DNA from: Pseudogemmobacter faecipullorum
Lineage (GTDB): Bacteria > Pseudomonadota > Alphaproteobacteria > Rhodobacterales > Rhodobacteraceae
DNA: 64,000 nt
Direction: 5' to 3'
Assembly: GCF_020539525.1 (NCBI RefSeq)
Contig: NZ_JACDXX010000001.1
Coordinates: 1-64,000 of the forward strand
Of this stretch, positions 24,774 through 33,556 are shown piece by piece (position 1 is the stretch's first letter; each line of letters opens with the position of its first letter). Made by a program: the position numbers and the translations under genes. Under the pieces are notes generated by a model. The model did not search any database. It was not told the DNA's origin and saw only the letters and a program-made list of their open reading frames with translations.

Positions 24774-24934
24774 GGCAGGCCCTCTCCGTCATTCCCAAAT
24801 CTTGCGCTTTGATCTATCCCCGCTCTGTCCGGCCGAAGCAAGCCCCGTCACCGCCGCAATTCCGCCCAGAGCCAGGTGCAAAACTGCAGAGGTCAGAAGC
24901 CAGCCGCGCGCCGCGCGCAGGAGGAAATGCCGGA

Positions 24935-26224
24935 ATGCCGCTTTCAGGTCACGGGAAAAGCTTTCTGCTGCTGCAGGGACCGCATGGCCCGTTTTTCTCG
25001 CGACTGGGAAAGATGCTCACCCGCTCCGGAGCCTCGGTCTGGCGGGTCGGCTTTAACCGCGGTGACCGTGCCTTCTGGCATGACAGTCGCAGCTATATCG
25101 CCTTTCGCGGCACCGCCGATGACTGGGAGCCGCAACTGCACCGGCTGATCGCCGATAAGGGCATTACCGATCTGGTGCTTTACGGCGATACCCGCCCGGT
25201 CCATGCAAAAGCGGTGCGGCTGGCGCGTGAAGCCGGATTGCAGATCCATGTCTTTGAAGAGGGCTATCTGCGGCCCTATTGGGTCACCTATGAGCGCGGC
25301 GGCTCGAACGGCCATTCCCGGCTGATGCAGACTTCGGTCGGGGCGATGCGCGAGGCTCTGTCACGCACCGATACCGATCTGCCCGATGCCCCGGCCCGCT
25401 GGGGCGATATGCGCCAGCATATGTTCTGGGGCGCGCTCTATCATTTCTTCGTCTGGGCCGGGTTCTGGGATTACCGCAACTTCCGCCCGCATCGCGCCCT
25501 GACCGTGCGGCAGGAGTTTCTGCTTTACCTAAAGCGGCTGAGCCTGCTGCCCTTCCACGCGCTGGAGCGCCGCCTCGCCAGCTGGCGCATCCGCTTTGGC
25601 GGCTTCCCCTATCATCTGACGATTCTCCAGCTCGAGCATGATGCCAGCTTCCGCGATCATTCGCCTTTCGCGACCATGAGCGAATTTCTTGAACTGGTGA
25701 CCCGGGGATTTGCCGAAGGCGCTCCGCCGCATCACCACCTGGTGTTCAAGGCCCATCCGCTGGAAGACGGCAGGGTCGCGGTCAAATCCACCATCCGCCG
25801 GCTTGCCAGGCAGTATCAGGTGGCGGACCGGGTGCATTTCGTGCGCGGCGGCAAGCTGGCGGGGCTGCTCAATCATGCCCGCTCGGCGGTAACCGTCAAT
25901 TCCACCGCCGGTCAGCAGGCCCTCTGGCGTGGATTACCGCTGCGCGCTTTTGGCCGCGCGGTCTATTCCAAGCCGGAATTTGTCTCTTCTCAGCCCGCCG
26001 CGCAATTTTTTGCCGAGGGTCAGCGCCCCGATACCAAGGCCTATCGCGATTATCGTCATTATCTGCTTGAGACGAGTCAGGTTGCCGGTGGCTTCTATTC
26101 CTCGCGGGCGCGGCGTGAACTGCTACGACAGGTGGTAGATATGCTGCTTTCCGACCAGGATCCTTATGATGCCCTGGTCAGCGGGAACGCGGCTCCCCGG
26201 CAACAGTTGCGACTGGTGACCTGA
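24935..26224 (+). CDS. kpsS: Capsule polysaccharide protein KpsS-like (Kdo transferase)
   Basis: The 429-aa product has KpsS features: FLLLQGPHGPFFSRLGKML and VWRVGFNRGDRAFW at the front, VFEEGYLRPYWVTYERGGSN in the middle and NSTAGQQALWRGLPLRAFG near the end. KpsS adds the first beta-Kdo to phosphatidylglycerol, starting the linker that anchors group 2 capsules. The start at 24935 is chosen because it opens the conserved sequence; AGGAGG lies a little far (11 bases) upstream. It heads a three-gene set with kpsD and kpsC. There are no kpsM, kpsT or kpsE here. Confidence 0.88.
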   Translation: MPLSGHGKSFLLLQGPHGPFFSRLGKMLTRSGASVWRVGFNRGDRAFWHDSRSYIAFRGTADDWEPQLHRLIADKGITDLVLYGDTRPVHAKAVRLAREAGLQIHVFEEGYLRPYWVTYERGGSNGHSRLMQTSVGAMREALSRTDTDLPDAPARWGDMRQHMFWGALYHFFVWAGFWDYRNFRPHRALTVRQEFLLYLKRLSLLPFHALERRLASWRIRFGGFPYHLTILQLEHDASFRDHSPFATMSEFLELVTRGFAEGAPPHHHLVFKAHPLEDGRVAVKSTIRRLARQYQVADRVHFVRGGKLAGLLNHARSAVTVNSTAGQQALWRGLPLRAFGRAVYSKPEFVSSQPAAQFFAEGQRPDTKAYRDYRHYLLETSQVAGGFYSSRARRELLRQVVDMLLSDQDPYDALVSGNAAPRQQLRLVT

Positions 26225-26314
26225 AAACTGCGCCAGCGCAGGCTTTTAATTAGTGCCCACATTCCCTATCGTTGCGGGCAAAACTTGAGGCAATTTCGCC
26301 GAAGGAGCCCGGCA

Positions 26315-27454
26315 TTGAAGCTGAAGACCAACAGGGGGGCCAGAGCCCTCGCCTTGTTTGCCGCTGTCAGCCTGGTTGCAGGTTGCGGCCTGCCGCGTTC
26401 GGGGCCGAACAAGAAAGAGATTTACGCCGGTTCGGTGCTGAAAGAGGGTGATGCCTATATCGTCACCGTCAATTCCCGCGTGACCCGCGCCACCTCGGTA
26501 ATGCCCGCTTTCGGCTTCTCGGATACATTCCGCAATGCGGGCCTGGTCGGTGCCGATACCATCGCCGCCGGCGATGTGCTGGCGGTCACCGTCTATGAAA
26601 ACGTCCGCGACGATCCGCTGCTCGGCAATACCGGCCAGCGTGTCTCGCAGCTGACCGAGGTCCAGGTCGATGGCCAGGGCTTTATCTTCATCCCCTATGC
26701 CGGACGCATCAAAGCCTCAGGCAATTCGGTCGAATCGGTGCGCAGCGCCATCACCCGCAAACTCGACGCCCAGACCCCGGATCCGCAGGTCCAGGTGGCC
26801 CGCGTGGCCGGTGACGGCTCGACCGTGACCATCACCGGCGCGGTCGCCACGCCCGGCGTCTTCCCGATTGAGCAATCAACCCGCTCGCTTTCGGCCATGC
26901 TGGCGCAATCGGGCGCAATGGCGATTGATCCGGCCACGGCGCTGGTGCGGGTGACGCGCGGCGGCCAGACCGGCAAGATCTGGCTGAAGGATCTCTGGGC
27001 CAATCCGAAGATGGATATCGCGCTGCGCCCGGGCGACCGGATCGTGATCGAAGAGGATGAGCGCCGCTTCACCGCACTTGGCGCCACCGGCACCCAGAGC
27101 ATCGTGCCCTTCGAATCTGAGACGCTCTCGGCGATTGAGGCGCTGGCCACCGTTGGCGGGTTGCAGACCATGGCCGCAGACCCGACCGGCGTCTTCGTGC
27201 TGCGCAACGAGCCCGAGGCGATTGCCAATGCAGTGCTGGGCCGCAAGGATCTGCGCGGCGATCAGCGCATGATCTATGTGCTCGACCTGACCGCGCCCAC
27301 CGGGATGTTTGAGGCCCGCGACTTCCTCGTCCGCGATGGCGATACGCTTTACGTGACCGAGGCGCCCTATGTTCAGTGGCAGAAATCGCTTTCGGTGCTG
27401 ACCGGCTCGGCAGGGGCAGCAGCAAGTCTTGATGCAGCGGCTGGCGGCAACTGA
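26315..27454 (+). CDS. kpsD: Polysaccharide export outer-membrane lipoprotein (KpsD/Wza family)
   Basis: A 379-aa product. It has a lipoprotein signal ending LFAAVSLVAGCGLPRSG, so Cys at about residue 24 would be lipidated. A poly-export domain follows (AAGDVLAVTVYENV, QVDGQGFIFIPYAGRIKASG) and SLBB-type repeats (VTITGAVATPGVFPIEQSTR). I start it at TTG 26315 with GAAGGAG seven bases upstream; no ATG is suitable. A GCGC hairpin (26228-26241) lies between kpsS and this gene. It would form the outer-membrane pore for the polymer whose linker is made by KpsS and KpsC. Size is nearer Wza than E. coli KpsD. Confidence 0.88.
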   Translation: MKLKTNRGARALALFAAVSLVAGCGLPRSGPNKKEIYAGSVLKEGDAYIVTVNSRVTRATSVMPAFGFSDTFRNAGLVGADTIAAGDVLAVTVYENVRDDPLLGNTGQRVSQLTEVQVDGQGFIFIPYAGRIKASGNSVESVRSAITRKLDAQTPDPQVQVARVAGDGSTVTITGAVATPGVFPIEQSTRSLSAMLAQSGAMAIDPATALVRVTRGGQTGKIWLKDLWANPKMDIALRPGDRIVIEEDERRFTALGATGTQSIVPFESETLSAIEALATVGGLQTMAADPTGVFVLRNEPEAIANAVLGRKDLRGDQRMIYVLDLTAPTGMFEARDFLVRDGDTLYVTEAPYVQWQKSLSVLTGSAGAAASLDAAAGGN

Positions 27455-27465
27455 GACCTCTTGCC

Positions 27466-29553
27466 TTGGCAATTGAACGCGACCCGAAACCAGAGGCCGC
27501 CGTGGAGATCCCACGGCGGCTTTCGCATCTGAACCTGAGCTTTCTGCGCGACCGCCGGCTGAAACGCATATTGCAGCTGGCCGGGCATGATCTGCGCTTT
27601 GGCCGCCCGCGTCCGGGCGAGGGGGTGCTGGTCTGGGGCGCCTCGCCCACGGCGCTGCGCGGCGAGAAACAGGCGGCACGAAGCGGCGCACCGCTGATCC
27701 GGATTGAGGATGCGTTTTTGCGCTCGATCCGGCCCGGGCGGATGGGTGATGCCCCGCTGGGCCTGATGATTGATGGCGAGGGGCTGCATTTCGACCCCGC
27801 TCTCCCCTCGCGGCTTGAGCGGATCCTCTCTGGTGATGCCTTGGACAATTCGCACCTTCTGAACCGCGCCAGGCTGGGAATTCAGCGGGTACGCCAGCTG
27901 GAACTGTCAAAATACAACCTTCACGCGCTGAGCCTGCCCCTGCCCGCCCCGGGCTATGTTCTGGTGGTGGATCAGAGCCGGGGCGATGCCTCACTGCGCG
28001 CCTCAGCTGCGGATCAGCATAGTTTTGACGAGATGCTGGAGGCCGCGCGCAAGGACTGGCCCCATGCGCCGATCCTGATCCGCAGCCATCCGGAAACGGC
28101 GCAGGGCCTGCGCCCCGGCCATTACGGGCCCGAACATCTGCGCGATGCCAATGGCCCCGGCATTGCTTTCAGCGACCCCTCCCTGCCGCCCTATGCGCTG
28201 ATGGAAGGGGCGCTGGCGGTCTATACCGTCTCCTCTCAGATCGGATTTGAAGCCATCCTCGCCGGGCACCGGCCCAGGGTCTGGGGCCTGCCCTTTTACG
28301 CAGGCTGGGGGCTGAGTGAGGATCGCACCCCTCCCTCCCGCCGCAACCGCAGGCTGACCCGGGCCCAGCTCTTTGCCGCGGCGATGATCCTTGCGCCGCT
28401 GTGGTACGATCCCTGCCGCGACCGGCTCTGCAGCTTTGAAGAGGTGCTCGACCAGTTCGAAGCCGAGCTGCGCGCCTTCCGCCAGGACCGCAAAGGCCAT
28501 ATCGCCAGCGGCATGCGGCTGTGGAAACGCCAGCGGCTGCAGGCCTTCTTTGGCCGGGAAAAGCCTTTGCGCTTCATCGAGGCACCGGAGCGGGCCCGGG
28601 CAAAGGCCGTGCAAAGCGGTAAATCGCTGCTGATCTGGGCAGGCAAAGCGCCGGAGGAACTCAGCACTCCGGCGCTGCGGGTTGAGGACGGGTTTCTGCG
28701 CTCACGCGGGCTTGGCGCCGAGCTGGTTCCGCCCTTGTCGCTGGTCTGCGATGATCTCGGAATTTACTATGATCCCAGCCAGCCTTCGCGGCTGGAACAG
28801 CTGCTGCTCAGCCCGCTGCCGCCCGGTGGCCGCGAAAGGGCCGAGCGGCTGCTCGACCGGCTGCTGCAGGCAGACCTGACAAAATACAACCTCGACGGTG
28901 CGGATTTACCTCAGATCAACCAGGAGGATTTACAGAAATCACGCATTCTGGTCCCGGGCCAGGTCGAGGATGATGCCTCGATCCGCAAGGGGGCAACCGG
29001 GCTGTGCCGCAATCTGGATCTGTTGCGCGAAACCCGCGCCGCCAATCCCGGCGCGCTGATTTTCTACAAACCGCATCCCGATGTTGAGGCGGGCCTGCGG
29101 CTCGGGGCGCTGCCAGCCGCCGAAGTCGCAAAATATGCCGATCACCTGCTCTCCCGCGTGCCAATGGCCAGGGCGCTGCATGCGATCGACGAGGTCTGGA
29201 CCCTGACCTCGCTCACCGGATTTGAGGCTTTGCTGCGCGGGCGGCGCGTCACCACTTTTGGCGCCCCCTTCTATGCGGGCTGGGGGCTGACCCGCGATCT
29301 CGGCCCCATCCCCGAGCGACGGCTGCGCCAGGCTGACGGCTCGCTGCAGCCCCGCCCCGATCTGCTGCACCTGGTCCATGCCAGCCTGATCGCCTATCCG
29401 CGCTACTGGGATCCGGTCTCGCGCCGCCCCTGCCCGCCCGAAGTGGCGCTGGAGCGGCTGGCGGCGGGAGACATTCCGCATCCCGGCCGCCTCAACCGCC
29501 TGCTGGCCAGATTACAGGGCCGCTTTGCCAGCCATGCCAGGCTTTGGCGCTAG
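27466..29553 (+). CDS. kpsC: Capsule polysaccharide protein KpsC (dual beta-Kdo transferase)
   Basis: The 695-aa product contains two similar halves, each with an FLRS block (EDAFLRSIRPGRMG; EDGFLRSRGLGAEL), a DQSRGDAS / GQVEDDASIRKG block and WGLPFYAGWGL / FGAPFYAGWGLTRD. This is the known KpsC layout, where the two modules add alternating beta-Kdo units to the capsule linker. I take TTG 27466, 11 bp after kpsD, as start; the ribosome site is weak, so coupling to kpsD is likely. The 3' end overlaps the convergent MATE gene by 42 bp. Confidence 0.92.
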   Translation: MAIERDPKPEAAVEIPRRLSHLNLSFLRDRRLKRILQLAGHDLRFGRPRPGEGVLVWGASPTALRGEKQAARSGAPLIRIEDAFLRSIRPGRMGDAPLGLMIDGEGLHFDPALPSRLERILSGDALDNSHLLNRARLGIQRVRQLELSKYNLHALSLPLPAPGYVLVVDQSRGDASLRASAADQHSFDEMLEAARKDWPHAPILIRSHPETAQGLRPGHYGPEHLRDANGPGIAFSDPSLPPYALMEGALAVYTVSSQIGFEAILAGHRPRVWGLPFYAGWGLSEDRTPPSRRNRRLTRAQLFAAAMILAPLWYDPCRDRLCSFEEVLDQFEAELRAFRQDRKGHIASGMRLWKRQRLQAFFGREKPLRFIEAPERARAKAVQSGKSLLIWAGKAPEELSTPALRVEDGFLRSRGLGAELVPPLSLVCDDLGIYYDPSQPSRLEQLLLSPLPPGGRERAERLLDRLLQADLTKYNLDGADLPQINQEDLQKSRILVPGQVEDDASIRKGATGLCRNLDLLRETRAANPGALIFYKPHPDVEAGLRLGALPAAEVAKYADHLLSRVPMARALHAIDEVWTLTSLTGFEALLRGRRVTTFGAPFYAGWGLTRDLGPIPERRLRQADGSLQPRPDLLHLVHASLIAYPRYWDPVSRRPCPPEVALERLAAGDIPHPGRLNRLLARLQGRFASHARLWR

Positions 29554-30891
29554 CAGCCAGAAGCGCAGCATCAGCGACAGCCCGGCGGCAAACAGACCAA
29601 CCACCAGACCAAGCCAGAGCCCCGGCCCGCCCCAGCCCAGCGGGAAGGCCAGCACATAGCTGGCCGGCACCCCGATCAGCCAGTAGCTGACCGCCGCCAG
29701 GACCATCGGCACTTTGGTATCCTGAATGCCGCGCAACAGACCAAGCGCCATCACCTGCATCGCATCGGCGAGCTGGAACAAAGCCGCATAGCCCAGCAGC
29801 ACCGCGCCAAAGCTGAGCACAAAGGCCGAATCCGCTTTGTTCAGATCAAGGAACTGACGCACCAGAACCTCGGGCCAGGTGAGGAAGACCGCAATCACCA
29901 CGCAGACCACGCTGCCCGAAATCGCCAGCGCGACCAGCGCCGCACGACGCAATCCGAAAGCATCATGCATGCCCTGATAGCTTGCCACCCGGATCGTGGC
30001 GGCATTCGACAGGCCGACATGCGCCATGAAGGCAAGCGCGGTGATCTCAAGCGCAATACCATGCGCCGCCAGCTGGGCCGCGCCAAGCCAGCCCATCATG
30101 ATCGCGCTGGCCTCAAACAGTCCGGTCTCAGCGAGGCCGGTCAGGCCGATCGGCAGGCCCAAGCGCCAGACCTGGCCCATTGCGGGCCAGTCGGCGCGCC
30201 AGAACCGGCGAAACAGCTGATAGCCGCGCAGCGAGGGCAGCAGTGCCGCATAGAGCGCGAGGCAGAGCAGCGAAAAAAGCTGCACCGACAGCGTCGCAAC
30301 CCCGGCCCCGGCCACGCCCATCACCGGCGCGCCGCCATTGCCGAAAATCAGGAACCAGTTGATGACGCTGTTCACGCCAATTGCTGAAACCGTCAGCCAG
30401 AATGCGAATTGCGTGCGCCCGAGCGCCGCCAGCCAGCCCTGCAGCACCAGGACCGACAGGCCCGGCCCGAGGCTCAGGCCGGCAATACGCAGATAGGCCT
30501 GGGCCTCGCGTGCCACTTCCGGCGGCTGATGCAGGAGCAGCAGGATCGGCTCTGAGAACCAGAATACCGGATAGATCACAATGCCATAGCCAAGCGACAG
30601 CCAGAGCCCCATCCGCGCCGAGCGCCGCAGCTCGGTCTCATCGCCGCGCGCCTTTGCCGATGCCGCCAGCGGCATCACCGCCCGGCCAAAGCCGGTGCCC
30701 AGCATGAAAAGAATGAAATAGCTGGAGGTTGCAATGACCAGGCCGCTCTGGGCGATCACGCTATACCAGCCGACCATAGCGGTATTCACGACGTGCAGCC
30801 CGACCTGGGCCACCGCAGCACCGACCAGTGGCAGGCCAAGGATCAGTGTCGCCCGGATATGGCCGGGCACCGAAAGAGGCTTTTGTATCAT
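29512..30891 (-). CDS. MATE-family multidrug/toxin efflux transporter
   Basis: The 459-aa product has 12 hydrophobic segments and MATE landmarks: GLPLVGAAVAQVGLHVVNTA in the first helix and GLPIGLTGLAETGLFEASAI opening the second half. Such proteins export cationic drugs or metabolites using Na+ or H+. I start it at ATG 30891 (TAGGGA upstream); the frame extends to 31032 but that part spans a terminator hairpin and is unlike MATE. The region before it carries a short leader peptide and a strong intrinsic terminator, suggesting attenuation control. The last 42 bp overlap kpsC. Confidence 0.92.
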   Translation of the reverse strand: MIQKPLSVPGHIRATLILGLPLVGAAVAQVGLHVVNTAMVGWYSVIAQSGLVIATSSYFILFMLGTGFGRAVMPLAASAKARGDETELRRSARMGLWLSLGYGIVIYPVFWFSEPILLLLHQPPEVAREAQAYLRIAGLSLGPGLSVLVLQGWLAALGRTQFAFWLTVSAIGVNSVINWFLIFGNGGAPVMGVAGAGVATLSVQLFSLLCLALYAALLPSLRGYQLFRRFWRADWPAMGQVWRLGLPIGLTGLAETGLFEASAIMMGWLGAAQLAAHGIALEITALAFMAHVGLSNAATIRVASYQGMHDAFGLRRAALVALAISGSVVCVVIAVFLTWPEVLVRQFLDLNKADSAFVLSFGAVLLGYAALFQLADAMQVMALGLLRGIQDTKVPMVLAAVSYWLIGVPASYVLAFPLGWGGPGLWLGLVVGLFAAGLSLMLRFWLLAPKPGMAGKAAL

Positions 30892-30967
30892 AGTCCAATC
30901 CCTAGCCGCTGCCTTGCATCCGGACAAGCGGCCGCTGCAGACCAGGGCAGGGAATATCAGCAGAGAC

Positions 30968-31007
30968 GCAAAAGAAAACAGGGTGGCCCAGCATGGAGCC
31001 ACCCTGT
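30968..31007 (-). terminator. Strong intrinsic terminator upstream of the MATE gene (candidate attenuator)
   Basis: On the minus strand, arms ACAGGGTGGC (31007-30998) and GCCACCCTGT (30987-30978) form a 10-bp stem, extended inward by CCA/TGG with one bulge, followed at once by TTTTCTTTT. It lies 21 nt after the leader-peptide stop and 77 nt before the MATE start. No full-length gene ends here, so its place before a transporter needs explaining. Confidence 0.75.
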
Positions 31008-31028
31008 GGTATTCCTCAATGATAAGTA

Positions 31029-31112
31029 TCAATGCTCGCTGAAATAGGCGCAGTGCTTATCAGTTTCGCCACCAGATCCCGTGGCAGATTGAGGGCTGAA
31101 ATGCTGCTTCAT
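31029..31112 (-). CDS. Candidate 27-aa leader peptide of the MATE gene
   Basis: The minus strand reads TGAGGGGGAG directly before ATG 31112, then 27 codons (starting MKQHFSPQ, ending CAYFSEH) to TGA at 31029. The frame contains GCCAC (31085-31081) and GGTGGC (31073-31068). GCCAC could pair with GGTGGC or with the first arm of the terminator below, and GGTGGC could pair with its second arm; so ribosome position on the frame could decide whether the terminator forms. The peptide has no run of one amino acid, so sensing of a drug or of translation state is likelier than charged-tRNA sensing. It could also be a stand-alone small protein. Confidence 0.45.
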   Translation of the reverse strand: MKQHFSPQSATGSGGETDKHCAYFSEH

Positions 31113-31475
31113 CTCCCCCTCAGGAAGGGTAGCATTTATAATAAGTTCGACCAAAATAAATTGTTCAACCGAAGAACAGTTTTTTATAGTGTGGCCAATC
31201 AATCTTGAGTTTTAAATAACGAATAGAGCCGCCCGAATTATTTCATCTGCCCGCACTGGCGCTGCCGTTTTCGGCGGGCGGAGTATAATACCGCTGTGCT
31301 ATACCGGGTCAGGCGAGAATAATCCCTGTGGCAGGCCGCGGTACAAAAGCTTCGGTCCTTTCTTGCCCGCTCTGAGGCAAAGCCATAGCCTTGGGCTGAA
31401 AAATCGCTAAAAACGCAATGCCCAAAGGCAGATAGCGCGCCGGGGGGCAAGCAGAAGCTGAACCGGAGATCCCTC
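31113..31475. promoter_or_regulatory. AT-rich promoter region before the MATE leader; rest of the gap
   Basis: The stretch 31128-31240 is markedly AT-rich for this genome. On the minus strand TTGAAC (31168-31163) and TATTAT (31143-31138) are a possible but wide-spaced (19 bp) promoter. An inverted repeat TGTTC / GAACA (31162-31166 and 31174-31178) overlaps the -35 and could be an operator. From 31240 to 31475 I see only the region before the GST gene; a 79-codon minus-strand frame there looks like chance. Confidence 0.35.
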
Positions 31476-32129
31476 ATGCTGACCCTTTACGGCGTCTATC
31501 GCTCCCGCGCCTCGCGCCCGCTCTGGCTTCTGGCCGAGACCGGCACCCCGTTTCGCCACGTGCCGGTGATCCAGGCCTACCGTCTCGCCGGACAGCCTGG
31601 CAGCGCTGCTGTGCTGAACACCGCTTCGCCCGAATTTCTGGCGATCAACCCGCAGGGGCAGATCCCGGCAATGCAGGATGATGGCCTGCTGCTCACCGAA
31701 TCGCTGGCCATTACCCTGCATATTGCCCGTCGTTATGGCGGTGATCTCGGACCACAGACCCCGGCCGAACAGGCGCTTTGCGAGCAATGGGCTTTGTTCG
31801 CTGCCACCTCGGTTGAACCCCCGGCGCTGGAGATTCTGCTGGCCATCGAAAGCAATGATCAGCCCGAAACCCGCGCCCATATGGCGCTGAGCGCCGAGAA
31901 GCTGCGCCGCCCGCTGCAACGGCTCGAACATTTCCTCACCACTCACCTCTGGCTGGTGGGCGGGCGCTTTACCGTGGCCGATCTCAATACCGCCGAATGC
32001 CTGCGTTACGCCCAGGGCTATAGTGAGCTGCTGGCGCAATATCCGGCTGTGCTGGCCTGGCTGGCGCGCTGCCAGGCCAGGCCCGGATTCCAGAGCATGT
32101 GGGAAAAACGCCTGGCCGAAGCGCCCTGA
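31476..32129 (+). CDS. Glutathione S-transferase
   Basis: The 217-aa product has the thioredoxin-fold N-terminus (LYGVYRSRASRPLWLLAETG, NPQGQIPAMQDDGLLLTESL with the glutathione-binding ES) and a helical C-terminal domain with GGRFTVADLNTAECL. Substrate is not apparent; single-gene GSTs of this sort are common in the group. CGGAG precedes the ATG. It is on the same strand as the next oxidoreductase but 142 bp away. Confidence 0.93.
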   Translation: MLTLYGVYRSRASRPLWLLAETGTPFRHVPVIQAYRLAGQPGSAAVLNTASPEFLAINPQGQIPAMQDDGLLLTESLAITLHIARRYGGDLGPQTPAEQALCEQWALFAATSVEPPALEILLAIESNDQPETRAHMALSAEKLRRPLQRLEHFLTTHLWLVGGRFTVADLNTAECLRYAQGYSELLAQYPAVLAWLARCQARPGFQSMWEKRLAEAP

Positions 32130-32271
32130 GGCCCGGGAGCGAAGCGGATCACACCTGCGCACAGTCACTGCGCGCCTCCGCCACTGGCGCCATCGCCCGC
32201 ACCGCCCCAGATTCTGCGGCGAGACGGGCCTTCCGCTTCACGGAAGGCGCCACAGGTAAAGGGCGTATGTT

Positions 32272-33291
32272 ATGAAAAAGATCGGTTTTCTGTCTTTCGG
32301 GCACTGGTCGAGCCAGAGAGGTTCGGCCACGCGTTCGGCAGCGGATGTGTTGCTGCAATCCATTGATCTGGCTGTGGCCGCAGAAGAGCTGGGCGCGGAT
32401 GGCGCCTATTTCCGGGTGCATCATTTCGCACAGCAGCTCTCGTCGCCCTTCCCGCTGCTGGCCGCCATTGGCGCGCGGACGAAATCGATCGAGATCGGCA
32501 CCGGCGTCATCGATATGCGCTATGAAAACCCGCATTACATGGTGGAAGATGCAGGAGCCGCCGATCTGATCTCGGGCGGGCGGCTGCAGCTCGGCATTTC
32601 GCGCGGCTCCCCCGAGCAGGTGGTCGATGGCTGGCGCCATTTCGGCTATGCGCCCGAGGCAGGCGATACTGATCAGGATATGGCGAGAAGTCACGCGCTG
32701 CGCTTCCTGACCCTGCTCGAAGGCGATGGTTTCGCAAAGCCCAATCCCCGGCCGATGTTCCCGAACCCGCCCGGCCTGTTGCGGCTGGAGCCGCATTCCG
32801 AAACGCTGCGCGAGCGGATCTGGTGGGGCGCGGCCTCGGATCAGACCGCGATCTGGGCGGCCGAACTGGGGATGAACCTGCAAAGCTCAACCCTGAAATG
32901 GGATGAAAGCGGCGAGCCCTTGCATATCCAGCAGGCGACCCAGATCCGCAAATACCGCGAGGCCTGGAAAGCCGCAGGCCATAAACGCAGCCCGCGTGTC
33001 TCGGTCAGCCGCTCGATCTTTGCCATCATGAATGAGCAGGATCATATGTATTTCGGCCAGGGCAGGCCCGAGCGCGATCAGGTCGGCGTGATCGACGATC
33101 AGCGCGCGGTCTTTGGCCGCTCTTACGCCGCCGAGCCTGATCAGCTGATCGAAGAGCTGAAAAAGGATGAGGCGATCGCCGAGGCCGATACGCTGCTGCT
33201 GACGGTGCCGAACACGCTGGGGGTGGATTATAACACCCATGTGATTGAAAGCATTCTCAGACATGTGGCACCGGCTCTGGGCTGGCGCTGA
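32272..33291 (+). CDS. LLM-class flavin-dependent oxidoreductase (luciferase-like)
   Basis: The 339-aa product starts MKKIGFLSFGHWSSQRGSAT and has EELGADGAYFRVHHFAQQLS and GTGVIDMRYENPHYMVEDAG, typical of bacterial-luciferase-like monooxygenases that use FMNH2 from a separate reductase. Substrate unknown. An 8-bp hairpin GCCTTCCG / CGGAAGGC (32228-32248) lies in the leader, just before the ribosome site GGTAAAGGG. The gene ends at an extragenic hairpin element. Confidence 0.9.
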   Translation: MKKIGFLSFGHWSSQRGSATRSAADVLLQSIDLAVAAEELGADGAYFRVHHFAQQLSSPFPLLAAIGARTKSIEIGTGVIDMRYENPHYMVEDAGAADLISGGRLQLGISRGSPEQVVDGWRHFGYAPEAGDTDQDMARSHALRFLTLLEGDGFAKPNPRPMFPNPPGLLRLEPHSETLRERIWWGAASDQTAIWAAELGMNLQSSTLKWDESGEPLHIQQATQIRKYREAWKAAGHKRSPRVSVSRSIFAIMNEQDHMYFGQGRPERDQVGVIDDQRAVFGRSYAAEPDQLIEELKKDEAIAEADTLLLTVPNTLGVDYNTHVIESILRHVAPALGWR

Positions 33292-33301
33292 AGCCTGCCT
33301 C

Positions 33302-33348
33302 CGGCCCCCCCAGGGGGCCGCGGGCCGCCCTCCGGCCGGGATATTTGC
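33302..33348 (+). repeat. Extragenic hairpin element after the LLM gene
   Basis: CGGCCCCC / GGGGGCCG with a CCA loop (33302-33320) is followed by a GC-rich stretch and GGCCGGGATATTTGC (33334-33348). It shares its second part with 7737-7751. It may end the LLM transcript, though no T run follows. The other 200 bp before parE show no gene. Confidence 0.5.
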
Positions 33349-33556
33349 AACCGCGCCGGTCCGGGGCCGCGCGCGCATGGGCCTGCCCTTCCGTCTCGAT
33401 CCCGGGCAGGCTGTATCCCCGACACGGGCCGGACCGCGGCGGCGCCCCATTTGTGCGGCCGCGACCACACGCCCTGGATCTTGCGGGGCGCGCCCCCCTT
33501 GCACCCCTCCCCTTGGCGGTGATCTAATGCGAGACCAGAAATCATAAGAGCAGCGC

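Noticed and set aside
31238-31477. A 79-codon minus-strand frame before the GST gene
   Set aside because: No ribosome site, cysteine- and arginine-rich, and overlaps the GST promoter region.
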